Source: Gloeopeniophorella convolvens
Taxonomy: Eukaryota > Basidiomycota > Agaricomycetes > Russulales
Assembly (NCBI GenBank): GCA_022496205.1
Contig: WTXD01000001.1
Location: 2,046,001 to 2,110,000 of the forward strand
Reading direction: 5' to 3'
Length of the DNA: 64,000 bases
Shown here: positions 46,035 through 58,316 of the stretch, in pieces
Layout of the letters: every line of letters starts with the position of its first letter
Position numbering within the stretch: position 1 is the stretch's first letter
Position numbers and translations under genes: made by a program
Notes under the pieces: model-generated
Seen by the model: only the letters and a program-made list of their open reading frames with translations
Database searches by the model: none
Told to the model about the DNA's origin: nothing

Positions 46035-48109
46035 ATGGTCGCTGCAAAGTCGGTCCCGCAGGACCAGTCTCTCTCGGATCTCTTTGAAGCTGTGCTGCGT
46101 CCACCCCCAGATGAGACGCCCGCCCAGCGTGAGGCACGCGTTCTCGCCGAACAACAGGCCAAGCAAGTCAGTGATGCTATCGACGAGCAACTGCGCGTGG
46201 AGCGCGCAGAGCTCAGGAAGAGCAAACCAGACGTGAAGATCCTCCTCTTGGGTCAGAGCGAGAGTGGAAAGAGTACAACCCTCAAACGTCAGTGTTTCAT
46301 CACTCACCTGCTTGAACCGCCTGGTTCGCGCGCATATAATGGCCCATGACGCGCATATATGTGCCCTTCATACACCCATCACCCTACATCCGCAAACATC
46401 CGTCTCGTGTTGTTCCCGTGTGCTAATTTCGATCCCAGAGTTCCAGCTTTTGCACACTCCCGCTGCATTTCAGGCTGAGCGTGTAGCGTGGCGGACTGTC
46501 ATATACCTCAATCTCGTCCGCTCTGTTCGAAGGTAACGCTCTTACATCGCATTGTGTATGCTTGCGCATCTCACCCCTGCAAGGATCCTCGATACCATCT
46601 CACCCGAACGGGAGGAGGAAGAGATTGAACTAGCTGATACAGTATCGCTGAACAGCGATCCTCGCACTGCAACCTCGTCAACACCGACGGACCCGGAGAC
46701 GCTGCGAATCGCTGCGGAGAAGCATGCCGAGTACAGCACCCTCCTCGCCCCTGTGCTCGAGCTGGAAGGGAGACTCATACGCTCGTTGCGCGAGGACGAC
46801 GAAGAGGATGAGGCTACTCGTCTCGGAGACGGAAGCACCCCCGGCTGGTCACTGCCGCGTGGAGAGTGTGCTGTGCGCACGACAAATAACTGGAAGCGCG
46901 CGCTTACCTTGGGGCGCAACCGCTCGAAAACGTCAGCAGGTCCGTCTGCGTGGTGGGAGGACCCCAAAGATCCTGTCCATGTACTGGAGAGGTGCCGCGA
47001 CGGGATGACGCGACTATGGGGGGACGACTGGGTGCGTCACCGCTTGATAGAGAAGCGAGTGAGGTTGCAGGAGAGCAGCGGATTGTGCGTTTGTGTCCTT
47101 CTCAAAAGCGCTGAGGCTTCCGCAGCGCTGACGTCAACGCCTAGTTACCTTGACCAGATAGATCGGATCACAGCGAAGAAATATACTCCTACAGACGGTA
47201 AACGCTCTATGCTCCCTCATACATGCGGAGGCACCCCTTGACAGTGCTCTAGATGATGTTTTGAAGGCTCGATTGAAGACCGTGGGAGTTGTCGAACATT
47301 CATTCACAATCAACATGGGGACCATGCGTGGAAATAGCAATTGGGTCATTTATGATGTTGGAGGTGCGCGAAACCAGCGTCACGCGTGGGCGCCTTTTTT
47401 CCAGGACGGTGAATATGAAGCCCCTCCCAGAGTGCTCTGATTTCTGAGCTCTGCTTACAGTGAACGCTATAATCTTCCTCGCCCCAATCTCCGCGTTCGA
47501 CCAAGTACTCACTGAAGTATGTTCTTACATTGACGCAGATCACTGCACTTGTTAAACGCCCGATGATGTAGGACCCGCGTGTCAACCGCCTTGAGGATTC
47601 CTTGTTGCTTTGGCGCGCCGTTGTCTCGAACAAACTTCTTGAGAAGGTCCCTATCGTGCTCTTCCTCAACAAGTGCGATCTTCTGCAGGAGAAGCTCGAA
47701 GCTGGCGTGCAGCTCAAAAACCACTTGATCACATATGGTGACCGACCGAACGACTATGAGTCTGTATCAAAATGTACGTGAATCCAACGCTTCCCAACAG
47801 GGTCCGAACACTGTTGACGTTGGTTAGATCTACGCAATAAATTTGGGTTGCTGCATAATCAAAGCACGACTAACCGTGAACGCGAGTTTTTCAGTCAGTG
47901 ATATACAACGTGGGGCAATCTTACTTGCACTGATCGCTTCTATCACCGCAGTTCATTATACAGCCGTGACGGACAAAGAGAAGACCGCCCAGATCATTTC
48001 CAGTGGTACGTATCCTCGCAATACCTCGGCACATGCGCTTACTTTCGTTCCACCCTCAGTTCGCGAAGCCATCTTACGCATCAATTTGAAGACACTCAAG
48101 CTCATGTAG
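46035..48109 (+). CDS. Atypical G-protein alpha subunit
   Basis: Starts at ATG 46035 in a strong CCACCATGG context. G1 is LLLGQSESGKSTTLKQF, split by an intron after TTLK. The helical domain carries a long acidic/Ser insertion (SPEREEEEIELADTVSLNSD). Switch I is LKARLKTVGVVEHSF, keeping the Arg and Thr. G3 is IYDVGGARNQRHAWAPFF, with Ala where the GTPase Gln normally sits. G4 is IVLFLNKCDLL. The G5 region is HYTAVTDKEKTAQII instead of TCATDT. The C-terminus is ILRINLKTLKLM. The N-terminus is MVAAKS, lacking Gly2 for myristoylation. These changes fit the expanded, divergent G-alpha family of Agaricomycetes. Slow or no intrinsic GTP hydrolysis and lack of N-terminal lipid anchoring are inferences. 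About ten exons. Confidence 0.87.
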
Positions 48110-48568
48110 CATTTTTCGAGATGAATGGATTGGCTTCATCACCCTGCGAGCACCCACGCCACTGCGACATCTCGAACAGTCCTGTGGCACTGCGCGCCAG
48201 TTCCTTCGACATCTAGCGCTTATTTACACGTTGTCTCGCGGCTTCTTCAAGGCCACCAGGATCACGACGTTATGGATGCTGTTTTCTGCCCGTATTCATG
48301 TACTGCATGTCCTTATCATTGCGATTGCTGTGAACGTCTTGCTTTGAATGGGTGCGCGAGAGAACTTGAACGTATGACCTTTTGCGCGGCGATCAAATTG
48401 GGATAGAACATCCGCACGGTGCACCGCGTGCACCGACGGATTCCTCGGGGCTCCAGCTGCCAGTTGCGCGTGGGACGCCTCGATCGCGACATTGCACTGC
48501 AAAGCGAGCAATATCCCCACGATTTCAACCTCGAGAGACACCCGCGTTACTTATCTATCCCGGCCATC
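48110..48568. promoter_or_regulatory. Intergenic, upstream of aldo/keto reductase 2
   Basis: 459 bp between tandemly oriented genes. No coding pattern. Confidence 0.45.
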
Positions 48569-49965
48569 ATGTCAGTCCCTACAGTGCTGCTCAACGATGG
48601 CAACGAGGTGCGAACTGCATCGCCTGTGATGCCGTCTTGTTCACAAGTCGAGTACTAGATCCCAGCGCTGGCGTTTGGGACAGGCTCAAAGTTCAAATTC
48701 GAGGCGCGCTCCATTACCCCCTTCATAATCCATCCCGCGCCAATGACAGAACACAGGACGTAACAGAGCTGGTCGAGCAAGCGCTCGAAGCAGGCTTCTC
48801 GCATATCGATTCCGCTGCCTGTGCGCCTCGCCCGTCCCACGACGTGATCACGGGCATACCAGAACTGACGTGATGGCGCTGCGCGTGCGAAAGACTATGC
48901 CAACGAGCAGTACATCGGTACCGCGATCCGCGAGAGCGGGCTGGGGCGTGATGAGATATTCATGGCGACCAAGTATGATGGAGGAGACGTATTGGAGGCG
49001 GCGCAGATTAGCCTGGACAAGGTACGCCTGCTCAGCAGTGGATATGTATTCGATCTTCATCTCAGTGCTCCTTCGATGCATAGCTGGGGCTGAAGCACCT
49101 TGACTTGTACCTCATCCACAACCCCAGGGTCATCAGAGATGGCGACATTGAGGGTACCTGGGGAGAGATGATCAAGGTTAAGGAGGCTGGGCTGGCGAGG
49201 TTCGTCCCATGATTCCCGGAAAACAGAAATCATGTTCTCAAAAGGAGGTTCCCCTTACAGAAGTATTGGCGTCAGTAACTTCGACCTCGAGCAATTACAG
49301 CGCATTGTCAAGATGGGAAAGACAATCCCCGCCGTGAATCAGGTAAGCTAGCTTGCTGTTGAACCTCGTGAACTGCGGAGTGACGAATCCATATCTCAGA
49401 TTCAGCTCAATCCGTACAACTACGCTTGGTGGAAGGATACTCTAGAATTTTCCGAGAAACACGGCATCGTGACAGCAATCTTCAGCAGTCTTGCGTTCGT
49501 CCTACTTTACTTGATCAGTCCCCTACTCTGAATCGCTGACCGGGCTGAAAACCCCGTAGCCCAATCACGACGTATCCCGATGGTCCGCTTGACCGTGTGC
49601 TCGCTGCTGCAGCGAAGCGTATCGGTGGCACGCCCGTACAGGTCATCTTCAAATGGGCTCACGCGAAGGGTTTCGTCGTCGTCACCACAACTTCCCAACG
49701 TACGCGAATGCAGGAATACCTCGATACTGCTGATTTACGTGCGTCATCTTCTGAACATGCTGCTTTTTGTAATGTGTATTGACCCTGTCATTCAGAGGAC
49801 CTCACAATCGAGGAAATCGACGCAATCGATGTGGCAGGTGCGAAGGGCCCACCTACTCAACTCGTGGTTCGCCCTCGAGTCCGTGTGGCTGGCGTGCTTG
49901 CATTGCTGCTCCTCGTAATGGTCCTTCGCTACTTAGGGTGGTTCTCTTTGCAGTTTTTAGGCTGA
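48569..49965 (+). CDS. Aldo/keto reductase 2 with C-terminal membrane tail
   Basis: Paralogue of the gene at 28379. Starts MSVPTVLLNDGNE (39-nt first exon, same length as in copy 1), then IPALAFGTGSKFKFE. The next intron (48704-48756) has a GC donor (GAG/GCGCGC); only this join aligns with copy 1 residue for residue. Then DVTELVEQALEAGFSHIDSA and AYYANEQYIG, with catalytic Asp and Tyr; MATKYDGG with Lys; DLYLIHNP with His; SIGVSNFDLEQLQRIVKMGK; AVNQIQLNPYN; GGTPVQVIFKWAHAKG; TTTSQRTRMQEYL. The tetrad is complete. The tail RPRVRVAGVLALLLLVMVL plus RYLGWFSLQFLG ends the protein, a hydrophobic C-terminal anchor as in copy 1. It sits next to the flavin monooxygenase pair; a shared pathway is possible but unproven. 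Confidence 0.87.
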
Positions 49966-50057
49966 TTTTCATGTTGTGATGCACGGTTTCTATACTGGTC
50001 ATCGTTCATGCCATATACACGATACACGGAAGCTACTGGCGCCGGTCGCGAGTTTGA

Positions 50058-52539
50058 TCAGGCTAGGACTGGAAACTGTGCTCCGTATCTTATATCTTGA
50101 GAACCAATCGCACACACACCTGGAGGTACATCGACGTCTTCAAGGTGCCATGCCCCTTGACCTCGCCATCAGCAACTACCCGAACATGAGTGATCAACGA
50201 TTGGTCATTCACGATTTCCTGAACCTGTCTTTTCGTTCAACGTTCGGCCGTCACCGAGCCAATGCAGGCGGCTATTGGTCGCATCCAATGATTTATACTC
50301 AAAGTCTTCCCACCGTGGGTACGTGAGCGTACGGGCTGCGTGAAGAGATGTACCTGGAGCTACACGTAAGAGTTACGAGTATCCCACCAGCGTGTTACCC
50401 TCTGACCCACCACAGCTCGATGACATGCCCGTCTGGCTGTTTGTACCATGAGTTGCAAGGGTCTGTGTAAACCGTCTATGAAAGATTAGAGGTGCGTTTC
50501 GAGAGGTAATGGACGAGAGTGTGACAAACCTTTGGGAAGAATCGCTTCAAGGGAAGGATTGGCAGGTCAAAGGACCGTATGGTAGACCATGAGGTTTAGC
50601 CTACCTCGACATAGGCGTGCCGATCGCTCGTTGCGTCGCGGCGAACTTCCATGCTGCGCAGTCGCTCGCGTTGGGGCTTCATCGCTGCCTGCATAGCGTA
50701 GCCAGTAACATATTCGATGATGGTGAGGAGAGAACTACAGTTAACGCTCGAGTTCGGACCCCGGAAATGAACAGATTCGGGAAGCCGTCTACGGCCAGCG
50801 AAAGATAGGCTTCGAGAAGCGTCAACCAGCGGTCTCTGAGAGACTGCCCATCACGACCTATTATAGGGAAAGGATAGTTGAACGAGGCATCAAAACCTGT
50901 GGCGCAGATAAGAATATCCAGGTCGATCCTGCGTCCGTCTTGTAGTTCAACACCTGCCGAGGTGACGGAAGCAATTGCTGTCGTCTCGAGCGTCGTTTAT
51001 ATGTGATGAGAGTCACGGAAATGGTGTAAGGCAAATGTCAATCTCACATTGGCGGAACACAACGCTTCCAGGTAACCTGGGCCAGGCGTCAGCCTGCGAC
51101 ATATGATTCCCCATTCAGGTATGACTGCCAAGTGGCGCGGACGTTAGACTCTTTACGCCTTGGCATCTGATGCGTGGCGGTCTACTTACATCTTTCAATA
51201 TGCTCCGGCCGCACTGCCAGTTTCTTAGCCATCAGCGCTGCAAGCATGCCGCGAGCTTCTGCTGAATTTCTGAACCTCTGCGGACGAATGTGCCGCCAGA
51301 TGACTGTAGAAGTTATCAGGAATAGCACGCGTAAACCAATATGTAGGCGAGTCACGAACAAGCTCAACCTCTACGGCCTTCCTGAAGTGTTGGTAATTCT
51401 GTGGATCGATGAGGTATGCGCGCTCTTCGCTGAACTTTACCATATGATGATTACTCTCTATCGCAGACAGTCTAAGCCAGGTGGGAAACTCACAATTTTC
51501 GTTTCCTGCTCCTCGCTGGATAATCTCGAATATCTTCGGTGCAGCAAAAGACGGAGATATCCACGTTTTTGAGCGCGCGAAGTTCACCAACGAGTTGACT
51601 TTGGGCTGCAATGCTGAGACAATTTGAATCCCGGAAGAGCCCTACATGTCCACAGCGGACATCAGAACGCTGGATGTTGTGCACAGCTGGGCCACAGTAG
51701 CTTACATTTCCAATGACGCCGACAGCCTTGTCGTGCCAATCATCTTCCTCTCTAACTTCAGCATATTCTCCGCGCCCCTTTGGGCGCTATGCATAAGCGC
51801 CCCTTGAAATCTTGCAGGCCGAGAATGTTTGGCCACTTCTGGCGGCTAAGCAACCTCATACCGAGGAACACGATGTCAGCCGTGTCCTCTACTTCCTTAT
51901 CTCCATGTAGGATGCGGAGACGCTGTACGCCGGCCTCCTCGTCCCACGCAGCGTGCGTCAATTCGTGCTGCAGGCGAATGTACCGCATGAGCTTGTATTT
52001 TTGGATGATGCGCTGCATATCAGCAAGGATCTCAGGCCCACTCGCGTAAACTCCCGACCATTCCATCTGTAGCAACGTCAATTGTGAGGGCGTGCAAGTC
52101 AAGGTCGGTGCCCACATTATTCTCGAAAGATAGCTGGTACTGTCCTTGGCGTAAGCTCATTTATGACCCCATGACGGAGCCAGGCTAGAACATACGCAGT
52201 GGGAAGGGATATCGCATGCCAAGCCCTGTAACGGTCTCGAATGAGTTCGTCAGATGCCAGGGCAGTCGAATAAGCGCTTACCGGATATCTGTTCTTATAC
52301 CACGTCCCGCCGATGCCACTTTCCTTGTCGTGGATCGTGAGATCCAAGTGTGACACCCTCCCGGTAATTCTAAGAGCACGTGAATGGTTGGCATAGGTCA
52401 GTACAGTAAGGACGAACCGGATGGCCGCAATAATGCCGCTGAATCCGGCACCAATGCACACGACCTTCATGCGACGATATTCGTCAACCGCAAAGTCCGG
52501 CTCAGGGGAGATAGATCTGTGCTGTTGGGGAATGGACAT
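50058..52539 (-). pseudogene. Flavin monooxygenase (BVMO-like), decayed tandem copy
   Basis: Minus strand from ATG 52539 (MSIPQQHRSISPEPDFAVDE). The FAD motif VVCIGAGFSGIIAAIRF and GIGGTWYKNRYP are intact, as are MEWSGVYASGPEILADMQ, SSGIQIVSALQPKVNSL, LICATGFDASFNYPFP and, at the far end, YPRWEDFEYKSLD and LHWLGDGRTLNEKTGSGN. Damage: the coding frame jumps twice in the FKGRL-x-HSA region (about 51770-51800), exactly at the FxGxxxHxxxW fingerprint. An in-frame TAA sits at 50997-50999 in a region that no longer aligns with its neighbour. Another one-base shift follows FPNLFISG (about 50758-50763). The pieces otherwise follow the order of the intact copy at 53069-55637, so this is a pseudogene from a tandem duplication. 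Confidence 0.82.
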
Positions 52540-53068
52540 GATTACTTGCGTAGGGTGTCAAAGGCGCTATCCTAGCCCTCTCTACATACATGTAGGGTGG
52601 TCGAAGTTGGTATCGGGGCTGCAGCATGACTCGATGCCGATATGTATCAGGACCACATAACGTAAGCGGAGTTGGCGAGATGGTCGGACGTCCCTTGACC
52701 AGGAAAAGACCCCTGGTAGCGGGTGTAGATCAGATGGAGTCAGTATCTAGTCATATAGATAAGAAATGGTGGCGAGCTCGACCCGAATTGTCTCTACAGA
52801 CGCATGTTGTTACCATGAACTTGTAAGGATGAATTGCGGGCACTTGGTCCGAGTACATCAGCAATTTGAAGTTCTTGGAAGGAGACGATACCTCAAAACA
52901 CCGAACCTCACTCATCACTCATGATGTCCGGAAGGCCTCGGTGAGAGCGACACAATGTGCGAGTGGAATCCCTCAGTTATCCGATACGGTGTACGAGCTA
53001 CACATTACGGGTGAAATACATGATTACTCCGGTACTGTGTGTGTAACCCGGGTCAACAACGGCGCATT
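52540..53068. other. Intergenic between the two monooxygenase copies
   Basis: Upstream flank of the decayed copy and 3' flank of the intact copy. Nothing recognised. Confidence 0.5.
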
Positions 53069-55637
53069 TCACAGAGGTATATGAGTATACGTACCAGGTG
53101 GATAATCGAGCTCCGAATCATTCAGATACCAAGCGCCTAAAAGACGGCACGTCAGACCGCAGACCATAAGTAGGCTAGGCGAACTTACGATTTCCAGACC
53201 CAACCTTCTCGTTATGTGTCTGACCATCTCCGAGCCAGTACAGCCTATTCTTCGATCCTTCGAGAGGCTCATATTCGTAATCCTCCCATCTTGGATTCGC
53301 CAGCGTGCGAACAGCGTGGAGGCAGGTGCCTGAACGGCCTGTAAGGTGCTGCTTGATGCCGCCCTACCATACCCGGTACTCACCTGGCCACAAAGCAATG
53401 ACACGACCTTCTCCATTCTTGTACCACGAGTGGCACTGGTCTGTATAAACCGTCTTCAGGCCGCGAGGCACGACGTCAGCCAAACCAAGCGCAAAGGTTA
53501 GAGGCAGCGTCGTACCTGAGGGAAGAACGCCTGAGAAAGCCTACATCAGTATAGACAGCCAACGACGCGCAGAAGCACAATTCGCACGCACCTCCATATA
53601 GGAACGCCAGTCGTCTACTGCAGCACGCTTCACCTCGATGGTCTTTAGGCGCTCGCGCTGGAGCTTGAGAGTCGCGCTGATCGCATATGCCACCTGGCGC
53701 TCGTAGATAGCAAGCAACGACCCCGAGTTCACGCCAGAGTTTGGACCACCGCCGAAGAAGAGATTGGGGAAGCCGTCGACGGCCATCGACAAATAAGCCT
53801 CAGCGCCCTTCTCCCAGCGCGTCGTGAGCGGTGTGCTACCACGTCCCAGGACTGGGAATGGGAATTTATAAGATACATCAAAGCCAGTTGCGCAGACGAG
53901 CACGTCGAGGTTCTGTGTGCGCCCGTCTTCGAGTTCTATGCCGTTGGGCCTGACACGCTTGATTGCAGTAGTCTCGAGAACTGCCTGTGTACGTAACGAG
54001 TGGGTAAACACGGATACGCGCGGAATTATGGAGCGCACGTTCTCCGCGCACAGCGCCTCCAAGTAACCGGGGCCTGGCGTAAGTCTGCGGCAGCATACAG
54101 AGAACTGAGGAATGACTGGCACGCGATGAGGAATACACTTTCTTGATTAGAAGGTCCCACTTACTCTTGTCTGCAAGTTCTGGGCGTGCAGCCACCTTCT
54201 TTTCCATTTCAGCCTTGAAGAGCGCCGCAGCGATCTTTTGCAGCTCTGATCCTCGGCGGGTCGCCTGCGATACTGACTACAAAGGCCGGTCTTGGAGCCG
54301 TGGTACGTAAATGGGGGTGGTGACATACGTTGAGGTCAGACTCGACTGCACGTCGGAACTCCTTGTAGTACGCAGGATCCTTGAACTTCTCGCGATCCTC
54401 GTCTGTAAACACATCTTCAACGCCAATTAAAACGAACGTATAAGCTATAGATATCAATTTTCAGCGTACAGTCAGTGCTCTGAGGGTCACGACCAACGAG
54501 CTCGAGCATCTTGCGGACGGAGAAAGACTCTGCGATCCACGTTTTCGAACGTGCATAGTTGATGACCGACTTGACTTTGGGCTGGAGACCAGAGACGATT
54601 TGAATGCCAGAAGAACCCTGGAGAACGCTAGTCACACAACACAAGAGACCAGGCCGGACTGGACGCACATTTCCCACGATGCCAACAACCTTATCTCCCC
54701 AGTCCTTCACGCCCTCCTCCCACGCACCATCCGTGACGTTCCACTCTGCGCTGTGCAGCAGGCGACCCTTGAAATCAAGGAGCCCAGGGATGTCCGGCCA
54801 GGACCAGCGGTGCAGGATCCCAACGCCGAGGAAGAGGATGTCCGCCGTGTCCTCGATGACAGTGTCACCATGGCGGACGCGCAGATGCCACTTGCCTGTA
54901 GCCCCATCCCAACTGGCGTGCACAAGCTCATGCTGCAGCTTGATGTAGCGCATTAGTTGGTACTTGTCGACAACATGGTTGAGATACGCCAAAATCTCGG
55001 GCCCGGGGGCGTAAAAGCCTGACCAATTTGTCTGCGGTTAACGTCAGTCACGCGTGCATCTCGCGTAAGCCCTAGCGCAGTGCCCACATTGTCTTCGAAG
55101 GTCAGTTGGTACTGATGACCAGATCAGCGTCTATGTGTCATTGTAGATTAAGGAATGCTCACACTGTGCGACGGAATATCGCATGCAAGGCCCTAATCGT
55201 TTCGGGGAATGAGGTACATGCAACTGCACACTGCAAGCCTGCGTACGGGATACTTGTTGAGGTACCATGTTCCGCCGATGCCTTTCTCTTTCTCGTACAC
55301 GGTCAGGTCGATGTTTGGTACCTTCTGAGCAAAGCTGAGCGGCGTTTGGATGAGCCGCCACGGGGGCATTCGGGACATGCTTGTGAGGCACGTACCGAAT
55401 TGCCGCGATAATACCGCAGTAACCAGCACCGACGCAGACTACCTTCATGGGCCGATACTCGTCAATAGAGAAGTCTCCAGTCTTAAAAGCCCCCGGGCGG
55501 GTTTCCTCGTGCGCACGCGTTTTTGAGACCTCGGGAAGGGATGGTCCTTTGCGCGGCGCGGAGGGAGGTGGCGGCGGAGATTCGGGCTTCTTGGGGCGCG
55601 GCCCTATGAAGCTGATGCGGGAGAAAAAGGAGGACAT
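53069..55637 (-). CDS. Flavin-containing / Baeyer-Villiger-type monooxygenase
   Basis: FAD- and NADPH-dependent monooxygenase of about 600 residues, minus strand from ATG 55637 (MSSFFSRISFIGPRPKKPES). A Pro-rich N-terminal extension precedes the FAD motif VVCVGAGYCGIIAAIR. Then GIGGTWYLNKYP, ACDIPSHSYQLTFEDN, NWSGFYAPGPEILAYL, the fingerprint FKGRLLHSAEWN (FxGxxxHxxxW of BVMOs), the NADPH motif VVGIVGN-GSSGIQIV, CRRLTPGPGYLEALCAEN, LVCATGFDVSYKFPFP, GFPNLFFGGGPNSGVNSGS, TDQCHSWYKN, NPRWEDYEYEPLEG and AWYLNDSELDYPPG, ending THIPL. More than ten short introns, all GT-AG by eye. No break seen, so it is the functional member of the pair. It oxidises an unknown ketone or heteroatom substrate, probably in secondary or xenobiotic metabolism (inferred). 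Confidence 0.88.
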
Positions 55638-56551
55638 GGTGGGGGGAGCGCGTAGGTGGTTGTCTTCGACGGGTACGTGCATGGATAGGATCCTGGACCC
55701 TTATACTGTTGCGGCCGAGCGTGCGAAGACACGCATGGGGCTTGGAGGAACCTATTTTCCTTGGACCTGAGGATCGGGAAGAAGGCGGCCGTGGATTTTA
55801 ACGTCTGCATCAAGGCTGAAGACTGCCACCGTTCATGAACCACCCAATGCAGCAACCGGCTATTTGCGGTTATCGCAGTGTGGCTAGGCTAGCCAGGGTG
55901 ATCCGTGGTCATTGAAAGGAGAAGCCAGGCTACGCAAGAATGGACCAACGGCTTCTTGGAGGCAAATTGCTTTATAAAATAGGCTTCGAAAGGCGGGGAG
56001 CTGGTTGAAGTGGTCGTCCACGTGGAGAAGGAACACCTGCGCATGCATGTGGAATTTCGTGGGATGTCCGTGGGTTCCGTGGGTTTCCGGGCAACTAAAT
56101 GGGAGACGGTTTGCCCTGGTCTGACAGATTGTGCACGACGTTATGTTTGACGAGTTACGGCCCCAGAGAGTCCGGTGATCAGGGCGTTAGGAACGGTTGG
56201 AACGATATTTCGTACTAGGGTGAAACAATTGCGTCCAACAGACAAATGAATGCAGTCGAGTGACGGAGCATTGACGGAGATAATCGACGAGAAGGATGGT
56301 AGAACAACAAACTAGCGTTGGTGTTGCGATGATCCCGGGTTTGCAGAACGGTGGAGCTGGGAACAGAATATCAAGTGCTTACTGACGTATGAGGACGTAT
56401 GCGGCGGAGATGTGAGAACAACTCGAAGGGGAGACGCTGACGGCAGTCCTGGTCAGCGCCTCAGTGACCTCAGCCGGCTTTCCGCTCGCCACGACGACGA
56501 CCTTACCCAGCCGCTCGACCTGCGACTCGGCGTCAGCGTCGCTCTTTCGTC
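55638..56551. promoter_or_regulatory. Divergent promoter region, FMO / Skt5-like
   Basis: 914 bp including the long 5' leader of the Skt5-like gene. An overlapping plus-strand open frame from 56412 is the leader read in the wrong frame. No motif assigned. Confidence 0.45.
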
Positions 56552-58316
56552 ATGTACGAATCCCGCTCTCGTCCCCAGTCCCTCGCTCTCAACGGCGAAT
56601 ACGACGGGCGACCAGCTGACGTCCCCCAAGACCCCTCCCAGTTCGAATATCGCCCTCCCAGACAACCACGACCCTCCTCACAGCATCCCTCGCCCCAGCT
56701 CCACCCCCAGTACGACCCCGATGTCCATGCTGTCTCCACCGATGGCCGTCCGCCCCGACAATCACGCCCGTCCTCTCAGTTTCCGTCCCCGCAGCCACCC
56801 CCTCCTCCGCAGCAGTATTCGCCCCAGATCCAGTCCCAGTACATTGATGACGATGGATCACCGTCACCTCCCGAGGCGGACGACTTTTACCAGAGCGACC
56901 AACCCATATACAAACCCGCACCTGGGCCTCCTCGTTCAATCGCCACGCAGTCAATCCGCGCCCACTCTCCGCCTCCTGGACCTATCCTGGACCATTCTCA
57001 CCTGCGACCGGGGAATCAGGCTGCGCTCTTGTCCCACGAACGCACCCTCGAATTATATCGCGCGAATGCCAAGAAGACGCAAGATCCAGACCTACAGTTC
57101 GAGTTTGCTGTCTTCATGGTCGACGCCTCCAAGACGCTCCCCATCCCTGAGCTCACTCCCGGAAATGTCATGGACGTCGAAAAGGCGATCGAGAAACGTG
57201 ACGATCTCGTCAAGGAGGCCACTGCTCTCCTCAAGCGCAACGCAGACCGCGGGCACATGCCTTCACAGTATTTTCTCGCAGACTGCTATGCAAACGGCAT
57301 TGGCACACACAAGAACCGTCAGGATTTTGATCGCGCCTTCCCCCTCTTCATCCTCGCTGCCAAGCACGGCCACCCGGACGCTGCGTATCGCGCCGGTACA
57401 TGTTGCGAGAATGGCTGGGGCTGTCGTCGTGAATCGGCGAAGGCAGTGCAGTTTTTCCGCAAAGCGGCAGCATCTTCCCACCCTGGTGCATTGTACCGGC
57501 TCGGTATCGCCGAGCTCAACGGCGAACTTGGCATGTCAAAACGGCCAAAGGAAGGTGTCAAGTGGCTCAAGCGCGCCACCGAACACGCAACTGCCGAGTT
57601 TCCTCATGCACTCCACGAACTTGCGCTCTTGCATGAACGTGGCATTGACAACGTTGTTTTTGTCGATTACGAGTATTCTGCAGAGCTTCTCGCGCAGGCT
57701 GCGGAGCTTGGCTATGCTCCTAGTGCGTACCGCCTTGGCGAATGCTACGAGTATGGCAAGATGTGGTGCCCCCAGGACCCCGCGTTGTCCATCCATTACT
57801 ACGTGCGTCTTTCGCCCCCACGCACTCTGGTCGCCCTTTCCGCTTTCTACTTTCTCATAGTTCGATCCCCATACAGAATATTGCTGCTCAGCAGAATCAT
57901 CGGGATGCCTGTTTCGCATTGACCGCATGGTACCTTGTCGGCTCTCCTGGTGTACTCCCACAATCCGACACGGAAGCGTTTCTCTGGGCAAAGCGTGCTG
58001 CGGACGCAGGTCTCGCCAAAGCGATGTACGCAGTGGGCTATTTTTACGAGGTTGGGATCGGCACGCCGCCGAACCATCACGAGTGCGTTACCCCGCACGA
58101 CTGATCATCTCGTGATGCTGACTACTTGGTGCACAAAGAGCGAGCGTAATGTACAAGAAGGCTGCGGACCTCGGCGACAAGCGCGCAGCGCAGCGCTTGC
58201 GTGGGAACGCCGCCCAGCCAATTGCACCTGGCCAGGTCGTACAACGCGACCGGGACAGCATCGGAGGCAGTGGCGAGTTGCCACGCTCGAAGGACAAGGA
58301 CTGCATCATCATGTAG
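56552..58316 (+). CDS. Skt5/Chs4-like activator of chitin synthase, Sel1 repeats, CaaX end
   Basis: Exons 56552-57802, 57877-58082 and 58139-58316. The N-terminal 150 residues are Pro/Gln/Ser-rich and probably disordered (PPRQPRPSSQHPSPQ and similar). From about residue 165 come Sel1-like helical repeats: LYRANAKKTQDPDLQFEFAV, EATALLKRNADRGHMPSQYF, LADCYANGIGTHKNRQDFDR, AFPLFILAAKHGHPDAAYRA, ENGWGCRRESAKAVQFFRKA, GVKWLKRATEHATAEFPHAL, YAPSAYRLGECYEYG and TEAFLWAKRAADAGLAKAMY. The protein ends KDKDCIIM, a CaaX box for farnesylation, the same design as yeast Skt5/Chs4, which binds and localises chitin synthase at the membrane. The combination of repeats and CaaX makes the call good; paralogues without a known partner exist in basidiomycetes. 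Confidence 0.88.

Noticed and set aside
47352..47396. Possible 44-nt intron (GTGCGC...CAG) in the G-alpha G3 region
   Set aside because: Reading through gives ARNQRHAWAPFFQD, which continues naturally into VNAIIFLAP after the next intron and matches divergent mushroom G-alphas.
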